A stretch of DNA of 64,000 nucleotides, taken from NCBI GenBank assembly GCA_932222125.1, contig CAKNZJ010000122.1, forward strand, positions 124,001 to 188,000, in the 5' to 3' direction. The position numbers were made by a program, and so were the translations under genes. Under the pieces are notes generated by a model that did no database searches, was not told where the DNA came from, and saw only the letters and a program-made list of their open reading frames with translations. Shown here piece after piece: positions 1 to 10,098 of this stretch (positions are counted from its first letter, which is position 1; each line of letters begins with the position of its first letter). Origin of the DNA: an uncultured Clostridia bacterium. Its GTDB lineage: Bacteria > Bacillota > Clostridia > Oscillospirales > Oscillospiraceae.

Positions 1-88
1 TCCCACCCACAATGGAAAGGAATGTGGTGTCAAAGGGCAAGTTTTTTCGCGTCCCCCTGCCATTCACAGTTAATTTACAACTGGACTA
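1..88. other. window edge, no gene seen
   Basis: No open reading frame with a credible start and no clear signal was found in these bases, which precede the hrcA promoter. A gene upstream of the window could end to the left. Confidence 0.4.
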
Positions 89-117
89 TTGACAATTTTA
101 GGGGGCGGTGGTACATT
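89..117 (+). promoter_or_regulatory. sigma-A promoter of the hrcA-grpE-dnaK-dnaJ operon
   Basis: TTGACA at 89-94 and TACATT at 112-117 are separated by 17 bases. The CIRCE operator begins five bases after the -10 box, the usual place for HrcA to block initiation. Confidence 0.8.
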
Positions 118-121
118 ATTT

Positions 122-148
122 TTAGCACTCTATTAGTATGAGTGCTAA
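122..148 (+). promoter_or_regulatory. CIRCE operator (HrcA binding site)
   Basis: A perfect inverted repeat TTAGCACTC-N9-GAGTGCTAA, identical to the CIRCE consensus. HrcA binds CIRCE and represses class I heat-shock genes. Here it lies between the promoter and hrcA itself, so the operon is autoregulated. Confidence 0.97.
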
Positions 149-172
149 TCTCCTTGGAGGGGAGGCCGGCAT

Positions 173-1243
173 TTGGAACTAACCGAGCGCAAAAAGAAAA
201 TTTTGCGGGCTGTGGTGGAATGCTATATTCAATCGGCAGAACCCATCGGCTCAAAAGCCCTAGCTGATCTGGCCCAGCTGAATGTCTCCTCGGCCACTAT
301 ACGCAACGAGTTGGCTGACTTGACAGAGGCGGGCTATCTGGAGCAGCCCCATACCTCCGCCGGACGCATTCCCTCCCCAAAGGGCTACCGGCTCTACGTC
401 AACGAATTGATGGAAGAGCAGCGGCTCAGCCTGGAGGAAACCAAGCAGATCAACGAAGCCCTCCATTTGAAAATGCAGGAATTGGATAAGGTGATTGATC
501 AAGCCGGACGCATGGTGTCTACCCTAACCAACTACCCAGCTTTTGCCCTGGCGGGAAACGCCCGGGGAACCACTATCCGGCGGTTCGATCTCATCCTGGT
601 GGACGCCAATTCCTTCATCGTTGTGGTGATGACAGACAATAACTTGGTGAAAAACAAGCTGTTTCGTCTACCCACCAGCCTGTCTGAACCCCAGCTCCAG
701 CTGCTCACCACCCTGCTGAACACCGCCTTTGTGGGCAAGACTCTGGCTCAACTTACCCCTGAATTGATGCAGGTTGCCGAACACGCCGCCGGCAGCTCCT
801 ATGGGCTCATCTCCCTGGTGGTATCCTTTGCCATGGAGGTGCTGGACAGCCTGGAGAACAGCGCCATTTATACCGCCGGGACTAGTCACATCCTGGAACA
901 GCCGGAATATCAAGACGTTGGCAAAGCTCAACGGCTGATGAGTTATCTGTCCGAGGATCAGGCCCTGGCCCAAGCCCTAGCCCTGCCGGCAATGGACGAT
1001 GACAACACCAAAATTCTCATTGGCCCGGAAAACGTGGCCGATGAACTCAAGGACACCAGTGTGGTGCTGGCTAGTTACGACATTGGAGACGGCATGAAGG
1101 GGGTCATCGGTGTAGTAGGCCCCACTCGAATGGACTACGCGAAGGTGGCCGCCAAACTATCCTATGTGGCGGATAGCCTATCCAAGCTGTTCGGGCAGTC
1201 AGAACTGCCCCCGATCAAGCCTGACCCCGATAAAAAGGAGTGA
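173..1243 (+). CDS. hrcA: heat-inducible transcription repressor HrcA
   Basis: 356 residues, normal length for HrcA. The N-terminus (about 1-75) is the winged-helix DNA-binding domain, with the family sequence TIRNELADLTEAGYLEQPHTSAGRIP split over residues 40-66. The rest is the GAF-like and dimerisation region. HrcA represses CIRCE-controlled chaperone genes and is kept folded by the GroE system. The start is a TTG, chosen because GGAGG at 161-165 lies seven bases upstream and the protein begins in register with the family (ELTERKKKIL). It is first gene of hrcA-grpE-dnaK-dnaJ and sits 25 bases after the CIRCE element that it should bind. Six bases separate it from grpE. Confidence 0.97.
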   Translation: MELTERKKKILRAVVECYIQSAEPIGSKALADLAQLNVSSATIRNELADLTEAGYLEQPHTSAGRIPSPKGYRLYVNELMEEQRLSLEETKQINEALHLKMQELDKVIDQAGRMVSTLTNYPAFALAGNARGTTIRRFDLILVDANSFIVVVMTDNNLVKNKLFRLPTSLSEPQLQLLTTLLNTAFVGKTLAQLTPELMQVAEHAAGSSYGLISLVVSFAMEVLDSLENSAIYTAGTSHILEQPEYQDVGKAQRLMSYLSEDQALAQALALPAMDDDNTKILIGPENVADELKDTSVVLASYDIGDGMKGVIGVVGPTRMDYAKVAAKLSYVADSLSKLFGQSELPPIKPDPDKKE

Positions 1244-1249
1244 TTTCCC

Positions 1250-1792
1250 ATGGCAGAACAGAAGAAAAAAAACGCCAAAACCCCAGAGCAGGAACATCCC
1301 CCCCAGGCTGAGGAAACCCAGCCGATTGAGGCGGAGGAGGCGCAAACTGCCCAACAGCCTCAGGACGACAGCAGCCAGCTGCTGGCAGCAGCAGAGGATA
1401 AATACCTCCGGCTGGCGGCAGAGTATGACAATTTCCGCAAGCGTACCTCCAAAGAGCGGGAAGGCGTCTGGACCGACGCTACCGCCAAGGCAGTGGCTGC
1501 TTTCCTTCCCGTGTACGATAATCTGGAGCGGGCGCTGAAGCAGGAGACTGCCGACACCGCCTATGCCAAGGGTGTGGAGATGACTATGAAAGGCCTCCAA
1601 GATGCCCTGGCCGGGCTTGGGGTGGAGTTGATTCCCGCTCTGGGTGAGGCATTTGATCCCAACCGTCATAATGCAGTGATGCACATTGATGACCCAGAAG
1701 TGGGGGAGAATACTATAGTAGAAGTGTTCCAACAGGGCTTTATGTGCGGGGAAAAGGTCATTCGTTTCTCTATGGTCAAAGTGGCAAACTAA
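1250..1792 (+). CDS. grpE: nucleotide exchange factor GrpE
   Basis: 180 residues. GrpE releases ADP from DnaK so that substrate can leave. The first 50 residues are acidic and Gln/Glu-rich and probably disordered. A helical coiled-coil part follows ([16 protein letters not shown], about 61-76), then the C-terminal beta domain containing FDPNRHNAV and ending [21 protein letters not shown], which matches the family's conserved tail (split here across two segments of the sheet). The ATG follows hrcA by six bases with AAAAGGAG just upstream. Second gene of the CIRCE operon. Confidence 0.96.
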   Translation: MAEQKKKNAKTPEQEHPPQAEETQPIEAEEAQTAQQPQDDSSQLLAAAEDKYLRLAAEYDNFRKRTSKEREGVWTDATAKAVAAFLPVYDNLERALKQETADTAYAKGVEMTMKGLQDALAGLGVELIPALGEAFDPNRHNAVMHIDDPEVGENTIVEVFQQGFMCGEKVIRFSMVKVAN

Positions 1793-1866
1793 AAAGGGTT
1801 TACGCCATCATAAACAGTACCACTCACATCGGAAGTACACTTTCATATATTGTAGGAGGAATTATT

Positions 1867-3717
1867 ATGTCAAAGATTATCGGTATCGACCTTGGAACTA
1901 CCAACAGCTGTGTCTCCGTGATGGAGGGCGGCGAAGCAGTTGTTATCGCCAACGCGGAGGGCAACCGCACTACCCCCTCTGTAGTGGCCTTTTCCAAAGA
2001 CGGGGAGCGCATGGTAGGCCAAGTGGCCAAACGCCAGGCAATCACCAATCCAGACCGCACCGTCAGCTCCATCAAACGAGAGATGGGTTCCGATTACAAA
2101 GTGTCCATCGATGATAAAAAATACACCCCCCAGGAAATCAGCGCCATGATCCTTCAAAAGCTGAAGGCAGACGCCGAAGCCTATCTGGGTCAGACCATCA
2201 CCGAGGCGGTTATCACCGTCCCAGCCTATTTCACCGACGCCCAGCGGCAAGCCACCAAAGACGCAGGCAAAATCTCCGGGCTTGATGTCAAGCGTATCAT
2301 CAACGAACCCACCGCTGCGGCCCTGGCCTACGGCGTGGATAAGGAGTCCGACCAGAAGATCATGGTATACGACCTGGGCGGCGGTACCTTTGACGTGTCT
2401 GTGCTGGAGGTTGGCGAAGGCGTCATTGAAGTGCTGGCCACTGCTGGTAATAACCGCCTGGGCGGCGATGACTTTGATAAATGCGTCATGGACTGGATGG
2501 CCGCCGAATTCAAGCGGACCGAGGGAATTGATCTCACCGGTGACAAGGTGGCTATGCAACGGCTGAAGGAGGCTTCGGAGAAGGCAAAAATCGAGCTGTC
2601 TGGCGTCACCTCCACCTCCATCAACCTGCCCTATATTACTGCAGACGCCACCGGCCCCAAGCATCTTGACCTGACCCTTACCCGGGCCAAGTTCAACGAG
2701 CTTACCGCCCATCTAGTGGAGGCCACCACCGGTCCGGTGCGCCAGGCCATGAGCGATGCCGGCTTAAGCTCCAGCGAGCTGCACAAGGTGCTGCTGGTAG
2801 GCGGTTCCAGCCGTATTCCCGCTGTACAGGAGGCGGTGAAGCGCATCACTGGCCTGGAGGGCTTTAAAGGCATCAATCCCGACGAATGCGTGGCCATGGG
2901 CGCCGCCCTTCAAGGCGGCGTGCTGGTGGGCGATGTGAAGGGCCTGCTATTGCTGGATGTCACCCCCCTGTCCCTGGGCATCGAGACCATGGGCGGCGTG
3001 ATGACCAAACTCATTGAGCGCAACACCACCATCCCCGCCAAGAAGAGCCAGGTATTCACCACCGCCGCCGACAATCAGACTTCAGTGGAGGTCCACGTCC
3101 TCCAGGGCGAGCGAGAGATGGCCCAGTACAACAAGACCCTAGGCCGCTTCCACCTTGACGGTATCGCTCCTGCCCGCCGCGGAGTACCCCAAATCGAAGT
3201 CACCTTCGACATCGATGCCAACGGTATCGTTAATGTCTCTGCCAAAGATCTGGGCACGGGCACGGAACAGCATATTACCATCACCTCTTCCACCAACATG
3301 TCCAAGGAGGACGTGGAAAAGGCTGTCCGGGAGGCGGAACAGTTTGCCGCTGAGGACGCCCAGCGTAAGGAAGAAGTGGATACCCGCAACCAGGCCGACC
3401 AAATGGTGTACCAGACGGAAAAGACCCTGCAAGAGATGGGCGACAAGCTGGAGCCCGGAGACAAGACCAAGGTTGAAGAAGCCCTGAAGAAGGTGAAAGA
3501 GACCCTGAAAAACACCGATACTCAGGCCATCAAAACCGCCACTGAGGAACTGACCCAGGCCTTCTACGCTGTAAGCGAAAAGTTATACAGCCAGACTGGT
3601 GGTCAAGCCAGCCCCGGTCCTGATATGGGCGGCGCAGGCTTTGACGGCGGCGCTCAAGGCGGCAATGACAATGTGGTGGATGCCGACTATGAAGTGATGG
3701 ATGACGACAAGCAATAA
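1867..3717 (+). CDS. dnaK: molecular chaperone DnaK (Hsp70)
   Basis: 616 residues. The start is the ATG at 1867, where AGGAGGA (1854-1860) is well placed and the product begins [16 protein letters not shown], the universal Hsp70 opening. An open frame extends upstream to 1744 inside grpE but has no ribosome site. The ATPase domain (about 1-360) shows the phosphate loops IDLGTTNS and [16 protein letters not shown]. The substrate-binding domain begins near [14 protein letters not shown] and a helical lid follows. The tail is Gly-rich and ends [12 protein letters not shown], close to the usual EEVD-like bacterial terminus. Acts with DnaJ and GrpE in folding and in stress recovery. Confidence 0.98.
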   Translation: MSKIIGIDLGTTNSCVSVMEGGEAVVIANAEGNRTTPSVVAFSKDGERMVGQVAKRQAITNPDRTVSSIKREMGSDYKVSIDDKKYTPQEISAMILQKLKADAEAYLGQTITEAVITVPAYFTDAQRQATKDAGKISGLDVKRIINEPTAAALAYGVDKESDQKIMVYDLGGGTFDVSVLEVGEGVIEVLATAGNNRLGGDDFDKCVMDWMAAEFKRTEGIDLTGDKVAMQRLKEASEKAKIELSGVTSTSINLPYITADATGPKHLDLTLTRAKFNELTAHLVEATTGPVRQAMSDAGLSSSELHKVLLVGGSSRIPAVQEAVKRITGLEGFKGINPDECVAMGAALQGGVLVGDVKGLLLLDVTPLSLGIETMGGVMTKLIERNTTIPAKKSQVFTTAADNQTSVEVHVLQGEREMAQYNKTLGRFHLDGIAPARRGVPQIEVTFDIDANGIVNVSAKDLGTGTEQHITITSSTNMSKEDVEKAVREAEQFAAEDAQRKEEVDTRNQADQMVYQTEKTLQEMGDKLEPGDKTKVEEALKKVKETLKNTDTQAIKTATEELTQAFYAVSEKLYSQTGGQASPGPDMGGAGFDGGAQGGNDNVVDADYEVMDDDKQ

Positions 3718-3815
3718 TATAGGCGGAGCCGCCGTTGGCGGCAGCCCTGTAAAAACCTATCGTTCCCAACCTGGCATATGGTGCCAACGGTTGAGGTGGA
3801 GAGGAGGAGCAAGGG

Positions 3816-3854
3816 GCTGGGTTCAGTTTTCCACAATCGGAAACTGTACCCAGC
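3816..3854 (+). other. stable hairpin in the dnaK-dnaJ spacer
   Basis: The arms 3816-3832 and 3839-3854 pair (GCTGGGT...ACCCAGC, CAGTTT...AAACTG) with one bulged T and one T-T mismatch. No T-run follows, so it is not a typical terminator. It ends 18 bases before the dnaJ ATG, and may be an mRNA processing or stability element. Confidence 0.5.
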
Positions 3855-3872
3855 AGACTTTGTGACAACGAT

Positions 3873-5033
3873 ATGCCTGAGCATAAGCGAGATTATTATG
3901 AAGTCCTGGGTGTGGGCCGGAGCGCCACAGAGGACGAGTTAAAAAAGGCCTACCGCAAGTTGGCCAAGAAATACCACCCAGACGTGAATCCAGGCAACCA
4001 AGAGGCTGAGGCTAAATTTAAGGAAGTTAACGAAGCCTATGAGGTACTGTCTGACAAAGACAAGCGAGCCAAGTATGACCAGTTTGGCCATGCCGGCGTG
4101 GACCCCAACTTCGGAGGGGGCGGTTTTGGCGGCGGCTTTGATATGGGGGATATTGACCTGGGCGATCTTTTTGGCTCCTTCTTTGGCGGCGGCTTCGGCG
4201 GTTTCGGCGGGGGACAGCGACATGCCAACCCCAATGCCCCCAAGCGGGGCGCTTCCCTTCGAGTCAATCTGACCATCTCCTTTCAGGAGGCAATGGCCGG
4301 CTGCGAAAAGGAGATCAGCTTGAACCGCTCTGAAGCCTGTGACGCCTGCCACGGCACTGGCTGCGCTTCGGGCACCACCGCCGAGATTTGCCCTGATTGC
4401 CATGGTACTGGACAAGTACGTATTCAGCGCGGTGGGGGTGGCTTTGCCTTTTCCACCACTGCCCCCTGCCAGCGGTGCCGTGGCACCGGGAAAATCATCC
4501 ACCAGCCCTGTCCCAACTGCCACGGCGATGGTCAGGTGCGCCACCAGAAGAAGATCAAAGTCCGCATACCCGCCGGCATCGACGACGGCCAGACCATCTC
4601 CATGCGCGGCCAGGGCAACAGCGGTGTGAACGGCGGTCCCTCCGGTGACCTGCTGGTGGCCATCTCCGTCATCCCGGATCCTCGATTCCAGCGGGACGGC
4701 AACGATCTCTATCTGGAGCAGCCCATTTTCTTCACCCAGGCCACTCTGGGTGCGGAACTTCAAATCGACACCATTGATGGAAAGGTCAAATACACCATAC
4801 CTGCCGGTACTCAAACCGGCACCACCTTCCGGCTTCGGGGTAAAGGTGCACCCAGTATTCATGGCCGGGGTAGGGGCGACCAGTACGTCACCGTCCGAGT
4901 TGTAGTGCCTACTAATCTGACCAGCCAACAGAAGGAACGACTCTTGGACTATGCCGAAGCCATGGGGGAGGGTTCCCCATCCCCTGCCACCCCGGTACGG
5001 GACTTCTTTGAAAAAAAGCGCAAAAAGAAATAG
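3873..5033 (+). CDS. dnaJ: chaperone protein DnaJ (Hsp40)
   Basis: 386 residues, a type I DnaJ. It has the J domain (1-70) with the HPD motif in KYHPDVNP, which stimulates the DnaK ATPase, then a Gly/Phe-rich linker (about 78-110). Four zinc-binding repeats [24 protein letters not shown] and CPNCHGDG follow, then the C-terminal substrate-binding domains. It is the last gene of the CIRCE operon, 155 bases after dnaK. The ATG at 3873 has no good Shine-Dalgarno sequence, since TTTGTGACAACG directly precedes it. This start is nevertheless supported by the family N-terminus [20 protein letters not shown]. Confidence 0.97.
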   Translation: MPEHKRDYYEVLGVGRSATEDELKKAYRKLAKKYHPDVNPGNQEAEAKFKEVNEAYEVLSDKDKRAKYDQFGHAGVDPNFGGGGFGGGFDMGDIDLGDLFGSFFGGGFGGFGGGQRHANPNAPKRGASLRVNLTISFQEAMAGCEKEISLNRSEACDACHGTGCASGTTAEICPDCHGTGQVRIQRGGGGFAFSTTAPCQRCRGTGKIIHQPCPNCHGDGQVRHQKKIKVRIPAGIDDGQTISMRGQGNSGVNGGPSGDLLVAISVIPDPRFQRDGNDLYLEQPIFFTQATLGAELQIDTIDGKVKYTIPAGTQTGTTFRLRGKGAPSIHGRGRGDQYVTVRVVVPTNLTSQQKERLLDYAEAMGEGSPSPATPVRDFFEKKRKKK

Positions 5034-5060
5034 CCTTGTATTTGACCTGCGTCTTTCCTA

Positions 5061-5102
5061 AAAATCCCTGTCCCCGCATAGAACTGCGGGGACAGGGATT
5101 TT
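5061..5102. terminator. bidirectional terminator between dnaJ and the M3 peptidase gene
   Basis: A perfect 18-bp stem (5061-5078 with 5085-5102) with a 6-base loop. The A-rich left arm and T-rich right arm let it act in both directions for the convergent genes. Confidence 0.9.
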
Positions 5103-5137
5103 CCTTTTGATTATTTTCCGTTCCCTACCGGCCCTGA

Positions 5138-7564
5138 TCACTTCAGTGCCACGCTCATAGTAAGGGCGCTCCATGGCATGGCGGCATCGGTCAAACCAGG
5201 CAGTCCGCCCTGTCCCCGCACCGCCAGCCTCCACTCAAGCAATCGAATGATCATCGTGGCAAACTGGGCTCGAGATACGCCGGTCTGGGGCAACAGGGTG
5301 CCGGCATCTGTGCCTTGGATGATACCGTTTCCCACACACCAGTTCATAGCATCCACTGCCCAGGAGGACACCTTGGCCCCATCGGCATACTTGGATCGGG
5401 TAATTCCCGCCTCCGTCTTATCCTCACCAGTCGCCCCCAGATGGCGGGCATACCGGTATATCATGGTAGCCATCTGCTCGCGGGTCAGGGTAGCGTTGGG
5501 GGAAAAGGAACTCCCATCGCCTACAGCGATACCCAGTTGGCTGACCCAATCCACGGCCCCGGCATACCAGGAATGGGCCGGCACATCAGTAAAGTCAACC
5601 GTTCCATCTCCATCAGGCTCACCCTCTAGCCGCCACAGCACAGTGGCTGCGGAACTGCGGGTGGTAATGTCATTGGGAGAGAAGGTATCCGTGCCGGTGC
5701 CGTTCATCACCCCGATCACCACGCTTGCCTGAACAGCTTCATAGTACCAAGAGCCATAGGATACGTCATTGAAATACCTGCCTTGATATACTTCCTCAGC
5801 TACCCGGCGCTCCAATTCCAGCTTATCCCATAATACCTTGCTCAACTGACGAACATAGTTGCCGGAGACAGGATTGGCCTTGCCCATTATGGCAAAAGAA
5901 TCCTGGAGGCTGATGGAGGACGGAAACGCCGCAAACCTCAGATAGTCATCCACCGCCTTGAAATAATCCTCCTGTGCGGTCAGCCAGAAAGAAAAAGCTC
6001 CCCCAATCGCCACAGGATAGCTGATATAATAACATGGGCTGACAAATAGATGGGGAATGCTGACCCAGGCGCCGTCCGCAACACCGCCCTGTGCTGAATA
6101 CTCCCTCAGCAAACGGCTATACTCCTGGTTTATCTGAGACAGGGTCACCCCCTGGGTGGTATACACATACAGCTCCAGCTCGCTGTAAATGGCGGAAACC
6201 ATGGCCTGACTGAGACTTGCCAGAAGGTAATCATTGGCCTGGTTGGCCTTCTCGCCGAATACTTGAGGATAATAGTGGGAGAATAGCAGCTCCATACCCT
6301 GAGAGTGTATCTCTGCCATATCCATACCAACGGATTCATCATTCCAACCGGCTGGATGCCAGTAGTAATGATTATAGTGTCCAAATTCATGGATGGCTGT
6401 GGAAAAGTCCTGAATTGTGCCAGATGCTGCATTGAAGAAGAAAGGCGCTCCATAGGAGTTGAGTATAGTGGTGAACCCTGCCTCACTCTTGGTTGTGCTA
6501 GCTTCGGTGTCATATAGTCCATGTTCCCTCATGTAGGAAAATGCCTCCGCCAGTTCGCTGGACATCTGTCCGATGTATGGCTCAATCATGTCCAGTGCCA
6601 CGTCTCCACTATAATCGGCGAAATAGATGCCGTCCCCTGAATCGGTCTGTTCTATCATGTTTAAAGTGTTAAGGCTGACCAACGTACTGGCCACCGGCAC
6701 GAACGCCTCCTTCACCGCCGCAAAATACTCCCTCAATTGAGCAGGCGTATAGTCCCGGCCATAGATCTCCTTATAGGCATATGCGGCATAGTTATCATAG
6801 CCCGCGGCCTTGGCAATGTTTTGGCGCACCGCCACCAACTCCATGTAGATATTGCCTAAAACAGCGTTTTTCTTCTCGGTAATGGCCTGCAAGACGGCTG
6901 TATACGTCTCCCGAGTGATATCCTCTTTCTCTAGCGCAGCGTATAGCGTCTCCTCATCCCAAGTCTTGCCTTCATACTGTGCGGTGAAAGTTTGACTAGC
7001 TGCCGCCATATACTGGTTCTTCAGAATCAGCTCCTGGTTGGCCAGCTCATGCGCCTCCTGGGGCATCTGCTTATAGTTTGTATAGTGTGTCATGTCCGCC
7101 GCAGACAGGTGGCGTTTTAAAAAGCCACCGCAGGGCGATGCCAAGATATCCTGCACCAGCAGAGATAGCTCGTCTGCCGCCGTCATATACAGATCCTGAA
7201 CGTACTGCCGCTCCTGATAGCTCTCCTGATCATTTACGTTCTGATAGATTTTGATATCCAACAGCTTGTAGCCAGTGGCCACATCGGTGAATAAGTCGGT
7301 GGCCTTTTGAAATGCCTCCTCTACCTTGTCAATGTTGGCCTTATCGTTTAGCAAGGCACGCACATCGGCAATAACCTGTTTCACCTGATTCAGCTCCACC
7401 CGCTGATAGGTCATCTGGCTATAGTCCAGGTCAGCATGGTACTGATCTGTGAAAAAGTCAGTCTCACGGTTAGCCCCAGTTCCAGCAGCGGCCGCAAAGG
7501 CGGTGGGTAAGTTGACCGCAATCAGACATACCGCCACCAGCAGTACAACAAGTCTCTGTTTCAT
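5138..7564 (-). CDS. secreted M3-family metallopeptidase with three C-terminal SLH domains
   Basis: 808 residues. A signal peptide (1-25, ending TAFAAAA) is followed by an oligopeptidase F/M3-type domain (about 35-590). The zinc site is HEFGH at 392-396, and Glu418 in AEIHSQGMELL is the likely third ligand. Three S-layer homology repeats occupy about 597-650, 655-715 and 720-775, with the typical FxDV...SWY...A and R.....I...L patterns. Most M3 oligopeptidases are cytosolic, so export plus SLH anchoring suggests peptide degradation at the cell surface. AAAGGAG lies nine bases before the ATG. It is alone on its transcript, converging on the heat-shock operon. Family call is firm; substrate unknown. 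Confidence 0.88.
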   Translation of the reverse strand: MKQRLVVLLVAVCLIAVNLPTAFAAAAGTGANRETDFFTDQYHADLDYSQMTYQRVELNQVKQVIADVRALLNDKANIDKVEEAFQKATDLFTDVATGYKLLDIKIYQNVNDQESYQERQYVQDLYMTAADELSLLVQDILASPCGGFLKRHLSAADMTHYTNYKQMPQEAHELANQELILKNQYMAAASQTFTAQYEGKTWDEETLYAALEKEDITRETYTAVLQAITEKKNAVLGNIYMELVAVRQNIAKAAGYDNYAAYAYKEIYGRDYTPAQLREYFAAVKEAFVPVASTLVSLNTLNMIEQTDSGDGIYFADYSGDVALDMIEPYIGQMSSELAEAFSYMREHGLYDTEASTTKSEAGFTTILNSYGAPFFFNAASGTIQDFSTAIHEFGHYNHYYWHPAGWNDESVGMDMAEIHSQGMELLFSHYYPQVFGEKANQANDYLLASLSQAMVSAIYSELELYVYTTQGVTLSQINQEYSRLLREYSAQGGVADGAWVSIPHLFVSPCYYISYPVAIGGAFSFWLTAQEDYFKAVDDYLRFAAFPSSISLQDSFAIMGKANPVSGNYVRQLSKVLWDKLELERRVAEEVYQGRYFNDVSYGSWYYEAVQASVVIGVMNGTGTDTFSPNDITTRSSAATVLWRLEGEPDGDGTVDFTDVPAHSWYAGAVDWVSQLGIAVGDGSSFSPNATLTREQMATMIYRYARHLGATGEDKTEAGITRSKYADGAKVSSWAVDAMNWCVGNGIIQGTDAGTLLPQTGVSRAQFATMIIRLLEWRLAVRGQGGLPGLTDAAMPWSALTMSVALK

Positions 7565-7679
7565 GTGGGTCTCCTTTCTGCCCTTTAACGTTCTCGTTCA
7601 AGATGTGGGTTCAGCATACCATGCACGCCCTTGAGACGTAAATTCAGTTTATGCAGTTTCACGGTAAAAATCAGTGCAA

Positions 7680-7727
7680 TGGCCAAAAACACCCCCCAGG
7701 CTCAAGGGCCAGCTTGAGCCTGGGGGG
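7680..7727 (-). terminator. terminator of the phosphonate operon
   Basis: A perfect 15-bp stem (7692-7706 with 7713-7727) and a 6-base loop. Read on the minus strand it is followed by TGTTTTTGG, giving a short U-run 27 bases after the aepY stop codon. Confidence 0.85.
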
Positions 7728-7753
7728 TAAGATGCCTATATATCTAAGAGTCA

Positions 7754-8878
7754 TTATCTTAAATCCGCTAAATACCTCATAAATTCATTTTTGTTCTCTA
7801 TTGCCGTTGTTGTTGGCCGCCCTAGATCCTCCCTTGCGCCAAGGGAGGATCTAACCTCAATCAGGCACAGCTCATCACTGTGTTTTGCAAGCTCTAATTC
7901 TCTGTCCAATGCCTCAAGTGTGTCTACACGTACCACCTTGGGATAACCGCAAGCCTTCGCTACAGCCACCAGGTCAATTTTTGATGCCACTGTGGGCATC
8001 CCTCCCACAGTTTCATGGGCGCCATTGTTGATTACTACATGAATCATATTTTGTGGTGCATTCGCCCCTAGCACAGCCATTGCCCCCATATGCATTAAAA
8101 CTGCTCCATCTCCGTCTACACACCAGACCTTCCTATTCGGCAGGTTGAGTGCTACACCCAGAGCAATGGAAGAGCTGTGGCCCATTGACCCAACTGTTAA
8201 GAAATCATATTTATGACCTTGTCCATTTGCCTCTCGTATTTCAAACAGCTCCCGGCTTGCCTTCCCCGTTGTGGAAATGATCGGGTCCTCTCCCGACACT
8301 TTGACAATATGCCGGATGATCTCTTCCCGCATAATCCTATTGCCATTTTTATACTCTACATCTGCATCATAGGTGATTCCGCCCTTCTGCACCACAAAGG
8401 CAGCATCTCTTCCCTCTGACAAAATCTTTCTGAATTTAGCCATGGCAAGCTCCACTTCCTCCACCGTTGTCTCCTTGCCAATGACAAAGGTTTGAATCCC
8501 CATATCCTCCAATAGTTTTAGGGTTACTTCTCCTTGATAGATATGCTGGGGTTCATCACTGACCCCAGGTTCTCCCCTCCAGCCCACAATGAATAGCATT
8601 GGAATTGCGTAAACCTTATCATTTAAGAGGGATGCTACGGGATTGATTATATTTCCCTCCCCGCTGTTTTGCATATAAACAACCGGAATTTTTCCGGTTG
8701 CCAAATGATATCCAGCTGCCAACGCGGTACAGTTGCCCTCATTTGCCGCAATGATATGGTGCTTTGGATCAATCCCATATGTATTCATTAAATAGTTGCA
8801 CAAAGCCTTTAACTGGGAATCCGGCACACCTGTATAGAAATCCGCCCCGATGATTTCCACTAGCTTTTGAACCTTCAT
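7754..8878 (-). CDS. aepY: phosphonopyruvate decarboxylase (ThDP-dependent)
   Basis: 374 residues, full length for the family. It converts phosphonopyruvate to phosphonoacetaldehyde and CO2, the irreversible step that pulls the unfavourable PEP mutase reaction forward. Visible features are FYTGVPDSQLKAL at the N-terminus, the catalytic-type Glu in AANEGNCTALAAGYHLATG (about 44-62), and the thiamine-diphosphate motif from VDGDGAVLMHMG to VINNGAHE. It is the last gene of the pepM-ADH-aepY operon, 26 bases after the dehydrogenase, with GGAGG in front of its ATG, and a terminator follows. Sulfopyruvate decarboxylase is the related alternative, but the adjacent PEP mutase settles the call. Confidence 0.95.
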   Translation of the reverse strand: MKVQKLVEIIGADFYTGVPDSQLKALCNYLMNTYGIDPKHHIIAANEGNCTALAAGYHLATGKIPVVYMQNSGEGNIINPVASLLNDKVYAIPMLFIVGWRGEPGVSDEPQHIYQGEVTLKLLEDMGIQTFVIGKETTVEEVELAMAKFRKILSEGRDAAFVVQKGGITYDADVEYKNGNRIMREEIIRHIVKVSGEDPIISTTGKASRELFEIREANGQGHKYDFLTVGSMGHSSSIALGVALNLPNRKVWCVDGDGAVLMHMGAMAVLGANAPQNMIHVVINNGAHETVGGMPTVASKIDLVAVAKACGYPKVVRVDTLEALDRELELAKHSDELCLIEVRSSLGAREDLGRPTTTAIENKNEFMRYLADLR

Positions 8879-8904
8879 ACTACATCTCCTCCGCTACCCC
8901 TAAT

Positions 8905-10020
8905 TTATCCCTGTATAATCTTGTGGTATAGGCTATCTATTGTCTCAGGCTCCAACTTGATTGGATGATTCCTTAACCGGTCAGAATTCACGGAGGTTTT
9001 TAACACTTCATAATCCCTGCCGCTTGCCACCGGCTTCTCCAATGCCAGTTCTTTCACCAATTCCCGGAAGCTATTTGCAGCCGCTCTTGCGTTGGCGCAG
9101 TTCATTGCCTTCGCAATCTGTTCAAATATCTCCGCAAGGTACGCCTCTCCTCTAGGATCAATGCACTGCTCAAGATGGTCTATCATGTATGGAAACAATC
9201 CCGCTACGCACAGAGCCACCGCATGGCCGTGTGGAATACCATATAGGGAGGTCAGTTTATAGCACATTGCATGGCCGGCTGTTGTCTGCGTTATATTGAT
9301 CGCCTTGCCAGCCAAATTGGCCGCCCTGAGCATATTCGCATTGCCTATTTTATCATTGTTTAAATAGGCCTGCTTATTTGCAAGGATAGCCTGGATTGCC
9401 GCCTTAGAGTATGCCTGGCTCTCCTCATTGGAATTGACCGACCAATAGGCCTCGATCGCATGACACAGCGCGTCCATCATGGTAACCTTTTTTTGATATT
9501 CCGGCAGCGTTTCTAGCGCAGACGCATCAAAAAGCACAGCCGCCGGAATACCGCTTTCATCGTCCACAGATTGCTTCTCTCCATTATGATAAATCACCGC
9601 ATATCTGGTTGCCTCTGATCCGGTTCCCGCTGTGGTGGGCACCGCCAAGAAGTCCACATCATTTGGTGTGATCTTTTGCTTGAGATAGCTCACCGCATGA
9701 TCCATATTACAATACAGTTTAATACACTTTGCCACATCCATAGCGCTGCCGCCGCCTACTGCTATAATAGCATCACACCCCTCATGGCAAAAGAGCCTCA
9801 CGCCTTCCACCACCGACTCATAGGAAGGGTTTGGCTGAAATCCGCTAAACTTTACCACCCTTATGCCAAGACGGTCCTCCAGACTGTCAAAATAATCATT
9901 TATTCTCAAACGAGATAATGAGTTGCCGCAAACCAATAAAATAGTTCTGTGGCCACTATCCTTTAGATATTTATCGAGTTCCTTATAGTGCTCATCAGCC
10001 ATCAGTATCTGCTGTGCCAT
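8905..10020 (-). CDS. iron-containing alcohol dehydrogenase, probable phosphonoacetaldehyde reductase
   Basis: 371 residues of the group III iron-dependent alcohol dehydrogenase family. The NAD(P)-binding loop is AVGGGSAMDVAKCIK (about 92-106). Metal ligands are expected in MDALCHAIEAYW (Asp and His) and in TTAGHAMCYKLT...GIPHGHAVALC (two His). Relatives in phosphonate pathways (PhpC, FomC, DhpG) reduce phosphonoacetaldehyde to 2-hydroxyethylphosphonate. The position between PEP mutase and phosphonopyruvate decarboxylase, and the absence of a 2-aminoethylphosphonate transaminase, make that the most likely reaction. The family is seen directly; the substrate is inferred from context. Confidence 0.88.
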   Translation of the reverse strand: MAQQILMADEHYKELDKYLKDSGHRTILLVCGNSLSRLRINDYFDSLEDRLGIRVVKFSGFQPNPSYESVVEGVRLFCHEGCDAIIAVGGGSAMDVAKCIKLYCNMDHAVSYLKQKITPNDVDFLAVPTTAGTGSEATRYAVIYHNGEKQSVDDESGIPAAVLFDASALETLPEYQKKVTMMDALCHAIEAYWSVNSNEESQAYSKAAIQAILANKQAYLNNDKIGNANMLRAANLAGKAINITQTTAGHAMCYKLTSLYGIPHGHAVALCVAGLFPYMIDHLEQCIDPRGEAYLAEIFEQIAKAMNCANARAAANSFRELVKELALEKPVASGRDYEVLKTSVNSDRLRNHPIKLEPETIDSLYHKIIQG

Positions 10021-10098
10021 TGCATTACTCTCCTGACCTAAACAGTATTAGCTTTTATCCTATGAATCGATTGCATAGATTCAGCCGGCTTTTGCTTC

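Noticed and set aside
1870..2712. Long minus-strand frame opposite dnaK
   Set aside because: It is a codon-structure shadow of a highly conserved plus-strand gene, with no ribosome site or family match.
3939..4928. 329-codon minus-strand frame opposite dnaJ
   Set aside because: It lies fully within dnaJ and reflects the GC-rich third positions of that gene.
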